Of a DNA stretch of 64,000 nt, positions 20,147 to 29,441 are shown piece by piece. The notes under the pieces were generated by a model, which ran no database searches, had not been told where the DNA came from, and saw only the letters and a list, made by a program, of their open reading frames with translations. The position numbers and the translations under genes are program-made. Positions within the stretch are counted from its first letter, which is position 1; each line of letters starts with the position of its first letter. The stretch is from Rhodobacteraceae bacterium EhC02 (GTDB lineage Bacteria > Pseudomonadota > Alphaproteobacteria > Rhodobacterales > Rhodobacteraceae), in the NCBI GenBank assembly GCA_001650895.1, contig LXYH01000023.1:1-64000 (forward strand), written 5' to 3'.

Positions 20147-22066
20147 ATGAGATACCCCCTTTCCCTGATGGCAATCCTGCTGGCAGGCACTGCCCCCGTT
20201 GTCGCGCAGGATGCGCCGATCATCGAACTGGATGAGATCGTTTTTTCGGGCGGCCTGACGCCTTTCGTGGCGGATGCCTTTGGCCGCACGGTCAGTGTGA
20301 TCACATCCGATGATATCGAGGAGCGTGGCTTGCGCAGCGTTCAGGATGCCCTGCGTGCCGTTCCGGGCGTGTCGGTGTCCAGCGTCGGCGCGAACTATAC
20401 CCAGGTTCGTCTGCGTGGCGGTGAAAGCAACAACGTGGTCATCCTTGTGGATGGTGTCGAGCTTGGCGGCGGCGGCGAAGAATACATCCTCTCGGGTCTC
20501 GAGACCGCGAATATCGACCGGATCGAGGTTCTGCGCGGACCCCAATCCGTATTCTATGGCTCCAACGCCTCAAGCGGGGTGATCAACATCATCACGCGCA
20601 GCCCGCAGCAGGGTGTCGAATATGGCGGCGCGGTCGAGGCTGGAAACGGTTACTCGGCTTCGGGGTATGTCTCGCAGCGGACCGAGCGCATGGGTCTTGG
20701 CCTGACCTTCAGCCGGTTTGACGACGAGGGCTTTGATGCCTCGGGCGATGGCGGGGAAAAGGATGGTACGCGCCGCACCACGCTTGGCTTGACCGGCGAC
20801 TGGAAGGCGACCGACGATCTGACCTTCGGCTTCAACATTCGCCGTTCGGACGAAGATTATGACTACGACGTCAACAGCTTTACCGCGATGACGGCGGATG
20901 AATACGTGGTGGACGAGCGCGACGCGCTGAGCGAACGCGAGGAGATCACCGCCCGCGTCTATGCCGAGTACGAGATGCTTGATGGACGTCTTTCGCACAA
21001 CCTGTCCTATTCGCTGAGCCGGTTTGACCAATCGAGCGAGGATGCGGTGCAAGGGACCTATGACCTTGATGGCGAGACCCGCAGCCTCAAGTACCGGGCA
21101 AGCCTTTCGCTGGACGGTCAGCCCGTGGCCGATGCGCGGCAACTGCTGAACCTTCTGGTCGAAGATGTGCGAGAAGAGACATCGACGACTTTCGTGCCCA
21201 CGACCCGGCGTGAAAGCACATCGATCGCCCTTGAATACCGCGCTTTCCTTGATGGCGGTCTGGATATTCAAGCGGGTGTTCGCCACGACATGAACGATAC
21301 GTTCAAGGATTTCACCACGTGGAACGTCGGTCTGTCCTGGCGGATACCCGATACCGGCCTGCGGCTGCATGCTTCGGCGGGAACGGGTGTCGTGAACCCG
21401 AACTTCTTTGAAAACTTCGGGGGGTCCTTCGGCTACATCTCGAACACCGCGCTCAAGCCCGAGCAGAATCGCGGTTTCGACATCGGCATCGAAGCGGCAT
21501 TCCTCGAGGGTCGCGGATTGATCGACGTGACCTATTTCAACGAAGAGCTGACGGATGCGATTTCGGACACGGCCGGTGTTGCGGGGCCGGGGGGCACATG
21601 TACGCCAAGCGCAGGTGCTGCAACGACATGCTATGTGAACCTTGCGGGCAAAAGCCCGCGCGAAGGCGTGGAGGTCAGCGCCTCGTTGCAGGCGACGGAA
21701 GATCTGAGCCTACGTCTTGCCTATACCTATCTTGATGCAAAAACCCCTTCGGGCGCGCCTGCGACCCGTCGCCCGGAACATGAGCTTGGGCTGGGTGCGA
21801 CCCTGAAAACCTTTGGGGGCAAGGGAAGCGTCACAGCGGATCTGCGCCATGTTTCAGGCAGTTTCGACACGCAGTTCTTCGGCGGTTTCACCACCGAGAG
21901 ACTGCCGGATTTCACGACTGTCAACCTGTCGGCATCCTATGATCTGACCGAGAACCTGGCGCTGACCGGGCGGGTCGTGAACCTGTTCGACGAGGATTAT
22001 TCTGAAAGCTGGGGCTACGCCTCGCGCGGCAGAACAATCTATGTCGGCATCCAGGGCAAGTGGTAG
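20147..22066 (+). CDS. btuB: TonB-dependent vitamin B12 receptor BtuB
   Basis: 639-residue outer-membrane TonB-dependent receptor for corrinoids. A Sec signal peptide is visible (MRYPLSLMAILLAG...AQDAP). A plausible TonB box follows (IELDEIVFSG). The plug domain has QDALRAVPGVSVSS, VRLRGGESNNVVILVDGVEL and RIEVLRGPQSVFYGSNASSGVINI. The barrel ends with an aromatic residue (GIQGKW), as needed for outer-membrane insertion. ATG 20147 has GGAG 6 bp upstream. The riboswitch upstream and the transport and cbiZ genes downstream make B12/corrinoid the substrate. Confidence 0.95.
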   Translation: MRYPLSLMAILLAGTAPVVAQDAPIIELDEIVFSGGLTPFVADAFGRTVSVITSDDIEERGLRSVQDALRAVPGVSVSSVGANYTQVRLRGGESNNVVILVDGVELGGGGEEYILSGLETANIDRIEVLRGPQSVFYGSNASSGVINIITRSPQQGVEYGGAVEAGNGYSASGYVSQRTERMGLGLTFSRFDDEGFDASGDGGEKDGTRRTTLGLTGDWKATDDLTFGFNIRRSDEDYDYDVNSFTAMTADEYVVDERDALSEREEITARVYAEYEMLDGRLSHNLSYSLSRFDQSSEDAVQGTYDLDGETRSLKYRASLSLDGQPVADARQLLNLLVEDVREETSTTFVPTTRRESTSIALEYRAFLDGGLDIQAGVRHDMNDTFKDFTTWNVGLSWRIPDTGLRLHASAGTGVVNPNFFENFGGSFGYISNTALKPEQNRGFDIGIEAAFLEGRGLIDVTYFNEELTDAISDTAGVAGPGGTCTPSAGAATTCYVNLAGKSPREGVEVSASLQATEDLSLRLAYTYLDAKTPSGAPATRRPEHELGLGATLKTFGGKGSVTADLRHVSGSFDTQFFGGFTTERLPDFTTVNLSASYDLTENLALTGRVVNLFDEDYSESWGYASRGRTIYVGIQGKW

Positions 22067-22917
22067 GACGTCGTTCATACGCAAGGCCCCTGCGCCGCCC
22101 CAATCTGGCGGTGCAGGTGGCTTGCACGCTTCTTTTGATGGCAGGCGCGGCGCAGGCCGATGCGCCTGCCCGTGTCGTGTCGATGAACCTTTGCACCGAT
22201 CAGCTGGCGATGATGCTGGCGGATGAGGGGCAGCTGATCTCGGTCTCGCATATCGCGCTGGATCCGCTGGCTTCGCCCATGGTTGCGGAGGCCGAAAAAT
22301 ATCCGGTGAACCACGGTCAGGCCGAGCAGATCTTTGCCATGCGCCCCGATCTTGTTCTGGCCGGTGTCTATAGCGATCCCTATACCGTGGGCCTGTTGCG
22401 GCGTCTGGGGGTCGAGGTCGTGCAATTCCCGCTGGAACGGGATTTCGACGCGATCCGGTCCAATATCCTCAAGATGGGCGAGGTCCTTGGGCGGGACATC
22501 CATGCGCAGGCCATGGTTGCGCAGTTCGACAGCGACCTGGCCCTACTGCAGGCGGACAGCGGGGCGGTGCCCTCGGCTTTGCTGCATTATGCCAACAATT
22601 ATACCTCGGGCGACAAGTCGCTGGCGCATGAAATCCTGATCGCTGCGGGGTTGAGCAATGTCACGGTGGATGCCGGAATGACCTTTGCGGGATCCGTGCC
22701 GCTGGAACGGCTGGTGCTGCTGATGCCGGATCTCGTGGTGTCGGGGCAGGTCTATCCGGGTGCGTCGCGCGCCGAAGAGGTGTTGCACCATCCCGCCTTG
22801 CGCAGTTTGCGCGCGCGACAGGACGGTGCGGCGCTGACCGATGCGGAATGGGTCTGCGGCACGCCGCTGGTGCTGCGTGCGGTTGCGCGGCTTGTTTACA
22901 TACGGAGGCGTATGTAA
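22060..22917 (+). CDS. btuF: Periplasmic corrinoid-binding protein (BtuF-like) of ABC transporter
   Basis: 285-residue class III (BtuF/FhuD-type) substrate-binding protein. An N-terminal signal peptide is seen (LAVQVACTLLLMAGAAQA). The mature start RVVSMNLCTDQLAMML and MRPDLVLAGVYSDPYTVGLL are typical of the cobalamin/ferric chelate family. The GTG start at 22060 overlaps the btuB stop by 7 bp, indicating translational coupling. It should capture corrinoids delivered by BtuB and hand them to the permease encoded next. Confidence 0.87.
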   Translation: MVGRRSYARPLRRPNLAVQVACTLLLMAGAAQADAPARVVSMNLCTDQLAMMLADEGQLISVSHIALDPLASPMVAEAEKYPVNHGQAEQIFAMRPDLVLAGVYSDPYTVGLLRRLGVEVVQFPLERDFDAIRSNILKMGEVLGRDIHAQAMVAQFDSDLALLQADSGAVPSALLHYANNYTSGDKSLAHEILIAAGLSNVTVDAGMTFAGSVPLERLVLLMPDLVVSGQVYPGASRAEEVLHHPALRSLRARQDGAALTDAEWVCGTPLVLRAVARLVYIRRRM

Positions 22918-23909
22918 TGCGCCTGCGGACCCCCCTGACCCTTGTCCTGATCTTTCTGTGTCTTGCCCTGTTCGGGATGTCGATCCTGATCGGTCCGGCC
23001 GGGTTGAGCATGGCCGACACCTTGCGCGCGGTCTTTCTGGGTCAGGGCGAGGCCGCGACCCTCGTGATGCGCGAGATCCGCCTGCCCCGCGCGATTCTTG
23101 CCGTTCTTGTCGGTGCTTCGCTTGGGCTGGCCGGGGCTGCGATGCAGGGATATCTGCGCAACCCGCTGGCCGAGCCGGGATTGATCGGGGTATCCGGCTC
23201 TGCTGCGCTGGGGGCCGTGATCGCCTTGCAGACCGGTCTGGTTGCCGCCTGGTGGCTGGCGCTGCCGCTGGCGGCGCTGGCTGGTGCCTTGGCGGCTGTG
23301 CTGCTGATCCTGTTGCTGGCCGGCCCGCGTGGATCATCCCTGACGCTGATCCTTGCCGGTATCGCGGTCAGCGCCTTGGCGGGGGCGATGACGACACTGG
23401 TTCTGAACCTTTCGCCCAACCCTTTCGCGGCAAGCGAGGTTGTGTTCTGGATGATGGGGTCGTTGTCGGACAGGTCATTCGATCATGTGCTGGTCGCGCT
23501 TCCGTTCATGTTGATCGGCTGGGTCCTGATGCTGTCACTTGGGCGCGCGCTGGATGTCCTGACCCTGGGCGAGGATGCGGCGGCCACGATGGGTGTCTCG
23601 GGCATACGGACCCGTATGTTTTTGGTCCTCGGCATCGCGTCCAGCGTGGGGGCGGCGACCGCCGTGGCGGGCGCGATCGGGTTTGTCGGTCTGGTCGTGC
23701 CGCATGTGTTGCGGCCCTTCGTGGGGGCGCGGCCTTCGGCGCTGCTGTGGGCCTCGGCGCTGGGGGGGGCGGTCATGGTACTGGCTGCCGATCTTGCGGT
23801 GCGCCTGATCCTGCCGGATCGCGATCTGAAGCTGGGGGTCCTGATGGCGATCATCGGTGCACCGTTCTTCCTGCACCTGATCTACAAGACGCGGGGCGAG
23901 ATCCGATGA
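22917..23909 (+). CDS. btuC: Corrinoid ABC transporter permease (BtuC/FecCD family)
   Basis: 330-residue polytopic inner-membrane protein of the BtuC/FecCD family, about ten membrane segments. Family signatures are LPRAILAVLVGASLGLAGAA, MQGYLRNPLAEPGLIGVSGS, and GAIGFVGLVVPHVLRPFVG before the ATPase-coupling end. The ATG overlaps the btuF stop by one base (TAATG), with GGAGG just upstream. It forms the translocation channel and couples to the ATPase encoded next. Confidence 0.93.
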   Translation: MRLRTPLTLVLIFLCLALFGMSILIGPAGLSMADTLRAVFLGQGEAATLVMREIRLPRAILAVLVGASLGLAGAAMQGYLRNPLAEPGLIGVSGSAALGAVIALQTGLVAAWWLALPLAALAGALAAVLLILLLAGPRGSSLTLILAGIAVSALAGAMTTLVLNLSPNPFAASEVVFWMMGSLSDRSFDHVLVALPFMLIGWVLMLSLGRALDVLTLGEDAAATMGVSGIRTRMFLVLGIASSVGAATAVAGAIGFVGLVVPHVLRPFVGARPSALLWASALGGAVMVLAADLAVRLILPDRDLKLGVLMAIIGAPFFLHLIYKTRGEIR

Positions 23910-24661
23910 CCCTGCTTGCCATCGAAAAGCTGACTGTGCTGCGTGGCGAATGCCCCGTCGTCGATCACGTCGACCTGTCGGTCGGTGCGGGCGAATGCGT
24001 GGGCCTGATCGGGCCGAACGGGGCGGGCAAGACAACCCTGATGCGGGCGGCGCTGGGGCTGGAGCGTTTCAAGGGCACGTCCAGTCTTGCCAGGATGAGC
24101 GCGCCCGAACGTGCGCGCGCCGCAGCCTTTCTGCCGCAATCCCGCCAGATCGCCTGGCCGGTCGATGTCGAAACGCTGGTCAGTCTTGGGCGTGTGCCGC
24201 ATCTGCCACGCGGTGGCACGATCAGTGCCACGGACCGGGATGCGATCGAGCAGGCCTTGCATCGCCTTGGTCTGGACGGGTTCCGGCAGCGCATCGCCAC
24301 GCATCTGTCGGGTGGTGAACAGGGGCGCGTGCTGATCGCGCGCGCATTGGCGCAACAGACACCGCTTCTTCTGGCGGATGAACCGATTGCTGGCCTTGAT
24401 CCGGCGCAGCAGATCGCGACCATGCAGGTCTTTGCGGAACTGGCGCGCGAGGGGCGGGCGGTGGTCGTGTCCCTGCATGACCTGGGGCTGGCCGCGCGGC
24501 ATTGCACGCGGCTGGTTCTGATGCATCAAGGGCGCGTCGTTGCCGATGGTCAACCCGACGAGGTTCTGACGCCTGAACTTGTGGCGCAGGTCTTTAGCGT
24601 TTCGATCTGGCGTCAGGACAGCCCGATGGGGCCGGTGTTTCAGCCGATGGATGTGTTGTGA
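23906..24661 (+). CDS. btuD: Corrinoid ABC transporter ATP-binding protein
   Basis: 251-residue ABC ATPase. Walker A is GPNGAGKTTLMRAALG, the ABC signature LSGGEQGRVLIARAL, and Walker B LLLADEPIAGLDP; the H-loop His is in VVVSLHDLGLAARH. ATG overlaps the permease stop by four bases (ATGA). It powers import through the preceding permease; the BtuD name follows from operon context. Confidence 0.93.
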   Translation: MTLLAIEKLTVLRGECPVVDHVDLSVGAGECVGLIGPNGAGKTTLMRAALGLERFKGTSSLARMSAPERARAAAFLPQSRQIAWPVDVETLVSLGRVPHLPRGGTISATDRDAIEQALHRLGLDGFRQRIATHLSGGEQGRVLIARALAQQTPLLLADEPIAGLDPAQQIATMQVFAELAREGRAVVVSLHDLGLAARHCTRLVLMHQGRVVADGQPDEVLTPELVAQVFSVSIWRQDSPMGPVFQPMDVL

Positions 24662-25329
24662 TGCAGCTTTGTCTTGATCACCCCTGGCTGACCCTGGACC
24701 TTGGCGACACCATGCGCCTGATCAGTTGGGCGCCGCATCGCGGCGGGCTGACGACGGCGCGTCACATCCTGTGGCGCGAGGTGCGCAATGCCGACCTGAC
24801 GGAAGATTTCGATGTGCTGGCCTGGCTGAAGCAGGAATGCGCGGCGCGCGGCATGGCCGATGCCGTGGCCATGCTGACATCGCGCAAGATCGCGACGTTC
24901 AGCCGTGCAGAACGCGTGGTCGGGACGGTGCGCGCACAGGCCGTGGCAACCGTGGGGCTGTCGAATTCCGAACGCGCCGGAGACGACATGTCCCCCAGCG
25001 ATGCGCCGCGATCCGGTTACGGCACGATCAATATCGCCGTCATGATCGACCTGCCCCTTGATGATGTCGGCCTGATCGAGGCGCAAAGCATTGCAAGCGC
25101 GGCAAGGACGGCAGCGGTGCTCGAGTCCGGCGCGATGTCGCTGGATGGTCCTGCCACCGGTACTGGCACGGATTGCATTGTTGTCGCGGCGCCTGCCGGT
25201 GAAATGCCGTTTTGCGGGCTTCATACGCCGCAGGGCAAGGCGATTGCCGCAGCGGTTTATGCTGCTGTGCGCGCGGGTGCGGATCAATGGATCGCCGAAA
25301 CAGGGGGAAAACCCTATGATCTTGGCTGA
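24661..25329 (+). CDS. cbiZ: Adenosylcobinamide amidohydrolase CbiZ
   Basis: 222-residue protein matching the CbiZ family, which cleaves the amide linking the aminopropanol arm of adenosylcobinamide to release adenosylcobyric acid, so that the corrinoid can be rebuilt with a new lower ligand. Family-like segments are HRGGLTTARHILWREV, AMLTSRKIATFSRAE, VATVGLSNSERAGD and GTGTDCIVVAAPAGEMPFCG. In Rhodobacter sphaeroides CbiZ is known to be central to cobamide remodelling. ATG overlaps the stop of the ATPase gene by one base (TGATG); a GTG three bases earlier is possible. It is the only biosynthetic-type enzyme within this transport operon. Confidence 0.9.
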   Translation: MQLCLDHPWLTLDLGDTMRLISWAPHRGGLTTARHILWREVRNADLTEDFDVLAWLKQECAARGMADAVAMLTSRKIATFSRAERVVGTVRAQAVATVGLSNSERAGDDMSPSDAPRSGYGTINIAVMIDLPLDDVGLIEAQSIASAARTAAVLESGAMSLDGPATGTGTDCIVVAAPAGEMPFCGLHTPQGKAIAAAVYAAVRAGADQWIAETGGKPYDLG

Positions 25330-25371
25330 ACGGTGGATCCGCATGTGCGGACATGGGAAAGCGGTGGCAAG

Positions 25372-26016
25372 ATGATGGACCTGGGTCTCATGACCAGTCT
25401 TATCGGGCGCGGCGGTGTCGTGATGTGGATCATCGCGGTCCTGTCCGTGCTGACGCTGGCCCTGATCCTGTGGAAGGTCTGGCGGTTGGCGCTTGGCGGC
25501 ATGTGGCAGCGCGCGCAGGCTGATGATGCCGTTGCCCGGTGGCTATCGGGCGATGCCGGTGCGGCGGTTGCAATGCTGGACAGGCCGCGCGGCGTGCGGT
25601 CCCGCGTGCTGGGGCATGCCATGCGTGCCCTGCGTGACAAAGGACTTGATCGTGACGCTGCCCGCGATGACATCCTGCGTGTGGCGCGGCGTGAACTGGC
25701 CGAGGCCCGCAGCGGTTTGCGCGCGTTCGAACTGATCTCGACCATCGCGCCCTTGCTGGGCCTGCTGGGAACGGTTCTTGGGATGATCACGGCGTTTCAG
25801 GCGCTTCAGACCTCGGGCGCGCAGGCCGATCCGACGATCCTTGCCGGTGGCATATGGGAGGCGCTGCTGACCACGGCGGCGGGCATGGCGGTCGCCATTC
25901 CGGCGGGTGTCGCGCTTGTCTGGTTCGAAAGCCTTGCGGACGGGCTGCAAGCCGATCTGGAGGATGCGGTGACCCGATTGCTGATCCGCGATCCATCGCG
26001 GCAGGTGGGGTCATGA
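25372..26016 (+). CDS. exbB: MotA/TolQ/ExbB proton channel protein (ExbB)
   Basis: 214-residue proton-channel protein that with ExbD uses the proton motive force to energise TonB. Three membrane segments are visible: [18 protein letters not shown] near the N-terminus, [20 protein letters not shown], and [19 protein letters not shown]. The polar family residues Thr and Pro of the pore helices are present. Start taken at ATG 25372; a weak ribosome-binding site leaves 25375 possible. It is 42 bp after cbiZ, the widest gap between genes in the operon, and overlaps the following exbD by four bases. Confidence 0.9.
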   Translation: MMDLGLMTSLIGRGGVVMWIIAVLSVLTLALILWKVWRLALGGMWQRAQADDAVARWLSGDAGAAVAMLDRPRGVRSRVLGHAMRALRDKGLDRDAARDDILRVARRELAEARSGLRAFELISTIAPLLGLLGTVLGMITAFQALQTSGAQADPTILAGGIWEALLTTAAGMAVAIPAGVALVWFESLADGLQADLEDAVTRLLIRDPSRQVGS

Positions 26017-26393
26017 TCTTTACCATCGACAGCCCCCGGCCACGGCGCCAGCCCAGCCTGACCCCGATGATCGACGTGGTCTTTCTGCTGCTGGTGTTCT
26101 TCATGCTGGCGTCGCGCTTTGGCCAGGAGGCGCAGGTGCCCCTGATGCTTGGCGGCGCGGGCCAAGCCTATTCCGGGCCGCCCCGCCTGATCGACGTGCT
26201 GCCCGAAGGCCAGCGGCTGAACGGTGTCGATCGCAGCATGGACGACCTTTTGGCCGACCTGGCCAGATTGACCACGCAGTCCACGGATACGATCATTCTG
26301 CGCGCACGCGACGGGGCCGAATTGCAGCATCTTGTTGCGGTCATCACGGCGCTGCGCGAGGCGGGTTTTACCGCGCTGGCGGTGCTGCCGTGA
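26013..26393 (+). CDS. exbD: Biopolymer transport protein ExbD (first copy)
   Basis: 126-residue single-pass inner-membrane protein. The essential segment is [21 protein letters not shown], with the proton-carrying Asp in the membrane. The periplasmic domain follows with the typical [15 protein letters not shown] and [19 protein letters not shown] segments. ATG overlaps the exbB stop by four bases. Works with ExbB as the energising motor for TonB. Confidence 0.9.
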   Translation: MIFTIDSPRPRRQPSLTPMIDVVFLLLVFFMLASRFGQEAQVPLMLGGAGQAYSGPPRLIDVLPEGQRLNGVDRSMDDLLADLARLTTQSTDTIILRARDGAELQHLVAVITALREAGFTALAVLP

Positions 26394-26800
26394 TGCAGGG
26401 CCGTTTCCGGATACCAGGCGCGCGCCGACGCCGGGCCCCTGCCGAGGCGCTGGTGCCGATGATCAATGTCGTCTTCCTGCTGCTGATCTTCTTCCTCATG
26501 AGCGCGACCATCGCGCCGCCGGATCCGTTCGATGTGACCCTTCCGGGCGCGAGCGCACAGGATAGCGCCGATCCGTCCGGCCCGGTGGTGCTGCATGTCT
26601 CTGCGGATGGAGAAATGGCCCATGGCGATCTGCGCGGGGATGCCGCATTCGCGGCCTTGATGTCGGCCGGGGATGATCGCCCGGATACCGTTGTTCTGAG
26701 GGCGGATGAAGGGCTGGATGGCGCGGTTTTTGCGGGCATTCTGGCGCGGCTGGCGGCGGCTGGCGTCGGTGACGTTGACCTGACGGTGAACCACAGATGA
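26393..26800 (+). CDS. exbD: Biopolymer transport protein ExbD (second copy)
   Basis: 135-residue second ExbD/TolR-type protein. The membrane segment is VPMINVVFLLLIFFLMSATI: the position of the first copy's Asp is Asn (PMIN against PMID). This residue is normally essential for proton flow, so this copy may not carry protons by itself. The periplasmic part has PDTVVLRADEGLDGAVFAG. It starts one base inside the stop of the first exbD and overlaps tonB by four bases. Confidence 0.88.
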   Translation: MQGRFRIPGARRRRAPAEALVPMINVVFLLLIFFLMSATIAPPDPFDVTLPGASAQDSADPSGPVVLHVSADGEMAHGDLRGDAAFAALMSAGDDRPDTVVLRADEGLDGAVFAGILARLAAAGVGDVDLTVNHR

Positions 26801-27654
26801 AGGGGTTGTTCGAATTCACGGGCTTTGCGGGGCTGGCGCTGGCGCTTCACGTGGCGGCGTTCCAGGGCCTTCCCGAAGGCAGCCAGAGCGCCGGTTCCGG
26901 GGGTGATGCGCTTGTGACCGTGGTATCCGCCTCGGCCAGCCTGTCGGATATGGTTGCCGTCTGGGATCGCCCGCCCGTGGTGGATCAGCTTGTGCCGGCG
27001 GCCTTGCCGCCGGTTGCGCCGCCCATTGCGGATGCACCGCCCATGCCCGTGCCGATGCCTGTGCCGCAGATGCGCCCTGCTGCGCCGCTTCGGCCGGCCC
27101 TGGCGTTGCCGCCCGCGCCGGATCGTCCGCTGTCCGACATATCCTCTGCGCAGCCGGACCAGCCGCCTGTTGCGCAAGACGCGCCGGTTGCGACCGTTCG
27201 GCCAAAGGCACGACCGGAGCCTGCGCCGCGTGAAAAGGCGAAGGCATCCGCCACGGCGGCTGCACCCTCTCCGCAGCCTGCGCAGGCCAGCCAGCCTGCC
27301 AGAACCGCAGCGGGCAGTGGTGCGGCCTCTGCGCGTGGAACAAGCGGGCCATCGGATATGGCCACGCTGACGGCCGGGGCGCGTCAGTCATTGCTGGCGG
27401 AATGGGGCGGAAAGATACGCAACCGTATTGATCGGGCCAGGCCACAGGGATCGGGCCGCGGAACCGTCACCGTCCTGATGACGGTTCGGCGCGACGGGGT
27501 GATCCAGAATGTCAGTATCGCCAAGTCCTCGGGCCAGCCATCGCTGGATCAGATTGCCCTGCGCACGGTGCAAAAGGCCGGACCGGTCCCGGCGGCGCCT
27601 GCGGCCTTGACCGATCCCTCCTACAGTTTCCGCCTGCCGGTGCGCTTCGACTGA
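26797..27654 (+). CDS. tonB: Energy transducer TonB
   Basis: 285-residue TonB. It has an N-terminal membrane anchor (TGFAGLALALHVAAFQG), a long Pro/Ala-rich span of the periplasm (about residues 55-170) and the C-terminal TonB domain from about residue 200 (LLAEWGGKIRNRIDRARP, then TVTVLMTVRRDGVIQNVSI and SYSFRLPVRFD). It is the last gene of the riboswitch-controlled operon, overlapping exbD by four bases. It most likely serves BtuB of this operon. Confidence 0.9.
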   Translation: MKGLFEFTGFAGLALALHVAAFQGLPEGSQSAGSGGDALVTVVSASASLSDMVAVWDRPPVVDQLVPAALPPVAPPIADAPPMPVPMPVPQMRPAAPLRPALALPPAPDRPLSDISSAQPDQPPVAQDAPVATVRPKARPEPAPREKAKASATAAAPSPQPAQASQPARTAAGSGAASARGTSGPSDMATLTAGARQSLLAEWGGKIRNRIDRARPQGSGRGTVTVLMTVRRDGVIQNVSIAKSSGQPSLDQIALRTVQKAGPVPAAPAALTDPSYSFRLPVRFD

Positions 27655-27659
27655 CGAGG

Positions 27660-29291
27660 TCAGCGCGCGGCCGCACGGGCGGTGGCGCGCGCCCCGCGTA
27701 TCATGTCGGCGGCCTTTTCGGCGATCATGATCGTGGGCGCGTTGGTATTGCCGCCAACCAGTGTCGGCATGACCGAGGCATCGACCACGCGCAGCCCGTC
27801 CAGCCCGTGTACCCGCAATTCGGGATCGACCACGGCAAGGGGGTCCGTGCCCATTTTGCAGGTGCCGACCGGGTGATAGATCGTGTCGGCCCGGCTGCGG
27901 ATGTGATCCTCCCATTCCGCGTCCGTCAGGCCGTCCGGCAGAAAGAGTTCCTTGTGCCGATACCTGTCCATGGCGGGGGCCTGCATGATGGCGCGGGTCA
28001 TCTTTGCGCCCTTGATCATCGTTTCAAGGTCGCGCGGATCGGACAGGTATTGGGGGTCGATGCCGGGTGCCGCCATCGGGTCGGCGGATTGCAGGAACAC
28101 CGCGCCGCGCGAATGCGGGTGCAGCACGCAGACATGGCAGGAAAACCCATAGCCCAGATGCAGTTTGCGGGCGTGATCGTCCACGATCGAGATGACGAAA
28201 TGCAACTGGATGTCCGGGCGATCCAGCGCCGCGTCGGTCTTGAGAAAACCTGCCCCTTCCGCGAAGGGGGTTGCAATCATGCCGGTCCCGTCCTTGCGCC
28301 ATTGCAGCATGTGCCTGAGCAGGTTGACGGTGCCTGTCAGACCGATCCCGAAATTATCCGTATCCTTCGATTTGTAGGCGAGGATGAAATCAAGGTGATC
28401 CTGCAGGTTCTGTCCGACGCCCGGCAGTTCGTGCACCATGGCGATGCCGTGCTTCTTGATGTCCTCGGCGCGGCCAACGCCGGACAGCTGCAATAGCTGC
28501 GGCGAGTTGAACGCACCGCCGCAAAGGATCACCTCGCGTCGGGCTTCCACCTTCTTGTCCTCGCGGCCCTGCCGATAGCTGACGCCGGTGGCGCGCTTGC
28601 CCTGGAACAGGATCCGCGTTGCATGGGTGCCGGTCAGAACGGTCAGGTTCGGCCTGTGCATGACCGGGTGAAGATAGGCCGCCGCCGCCGAACAGCGTTC
28701 GCCGTTGCGGGCCGCATCATGATACTGGGTGACCTGGTAGAGGCCCACGCCCTCTGTTTCGCCGGTGTTGAAGTCGTCGCGCAGCCGTTGCTGCATCTGG
28801 TTTGCAGCCTCGACAAAGGCATGGGTGATCGGACGGGGGCTTTTCTGATCCGAAACCTGCAGCGGTCCGCTGCCGCCGTGATCCGGATTTGTCCCGCGTT
28901 CGTTGTTCTCGGCCCGGCGGAAATAGGGCAGGACCTCTTGCCATGACCAGCCCTTGCAGCCCTGATCGGCCCAGCCATCATAATCCTTGCGATGCCCGCG
29001 CACGTAAAGCATGGCATTGATCGCCGAGGATCCACCCAGGCCCTTGCCGCGCGGCTGATACCCCTTGCGCCCCTTCAGGCCGGGTTGCGGCACGGTTTCA
29101 TAGGCCCAGTTGCCCAGTTTGGGCCGCCCCGGCAGCACGGCAACAACAGCAGCAGGTGCGCGCACCAGCAGGCTTTTGCCCGATCCCCCGGATTCCAGCA
29201 GGCAGACGGTGACGTTCGGGTCCTCTGTCAGACGCGATGCAAGGGTTGATCCGGCAGATCCCCCGCCAACGATCACATAATCAAAGCCCAT
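27660..29291 (-). CDS. GMC family oxidoreductase (choline/alcohol dehydrogenase-like)
   Basis: 543-residue FAD-dependent GMC oxidoreductase. The N-terminal dinucleotide fold is [21 protein letters not shown] signature regions are [20 protein letters not shown] and [16 protein letters not shown]. The C-terminal active-site part is [21 protein letters not shown]. The closest named relatives are choline dehydrogenase and long-chain alcohol dehydrogenases; substrate is not shown. The start at ATG 29291 is preferred because GGGAGG lies just upstream; an ATG at 29312 would put that site inside the gene. Converges with tonB with five bases between the stop codons. Confidence 0.88.
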   Translation of the reverse strand: MGFDYVIVGGGSAGSTLASRLTEDPNVTVCLLESGGSGKSLLVRAPAAVVAVLPGRPKLGNWAYETVPQPGLKGRKGYQPRGKGLGGSSAINAMLYVRGHRKDYDGWADQGCKGWSWQEVLPYFRRAENNERGTNPDHGGSGPLQVSDQKSPRPITHAFVEAANQMQQRLRDDFNTGETEGVGLYQVTQYHDAARNGERCSAAAAYLHPVMHRPNLTVLTGTHATRILFQGKRATGVSYRQGREDKKVEARREVILCGGAFNSPQLLQLSGVGRAEDIKKHGIAMVHELPGVGQNLQDHLDFILAYKSKDTDNFGIGLTGTVNLLRHMLQWRKDGTGMIATPFAEGAGFLKTDAALDRPDIQLHFVISIVDDHARKLHLGYGFSCHVCVLHPHSRGAVFLQSADPMAAPGIDPQYLSDPRDLETMIKGAKMTRAIMQAPAMDRYRHKELFLPDGLTDAEWEDHIRSRADTIYHPVGTCKMGTDPLAVVDPELRVHGLDGLRVVDASVMPTLVGGNTNAPTIMIAEKAADMIRGARATARAAAR

Positions 29292-29441
29292 CGTGCCGCC
29301 CCTCCCTGACATGGTTCAAGTCAAACAGACAAGCGGTCGGCACGTCCAGCGTTCATTCTGTCCGGCCCTCATGGAGGATGAAATAGTATTGGCGCAAACG
29401 GGTATCCGCTGTGCTTGCGTGGGCAATGCGGTCTTGCGGCA

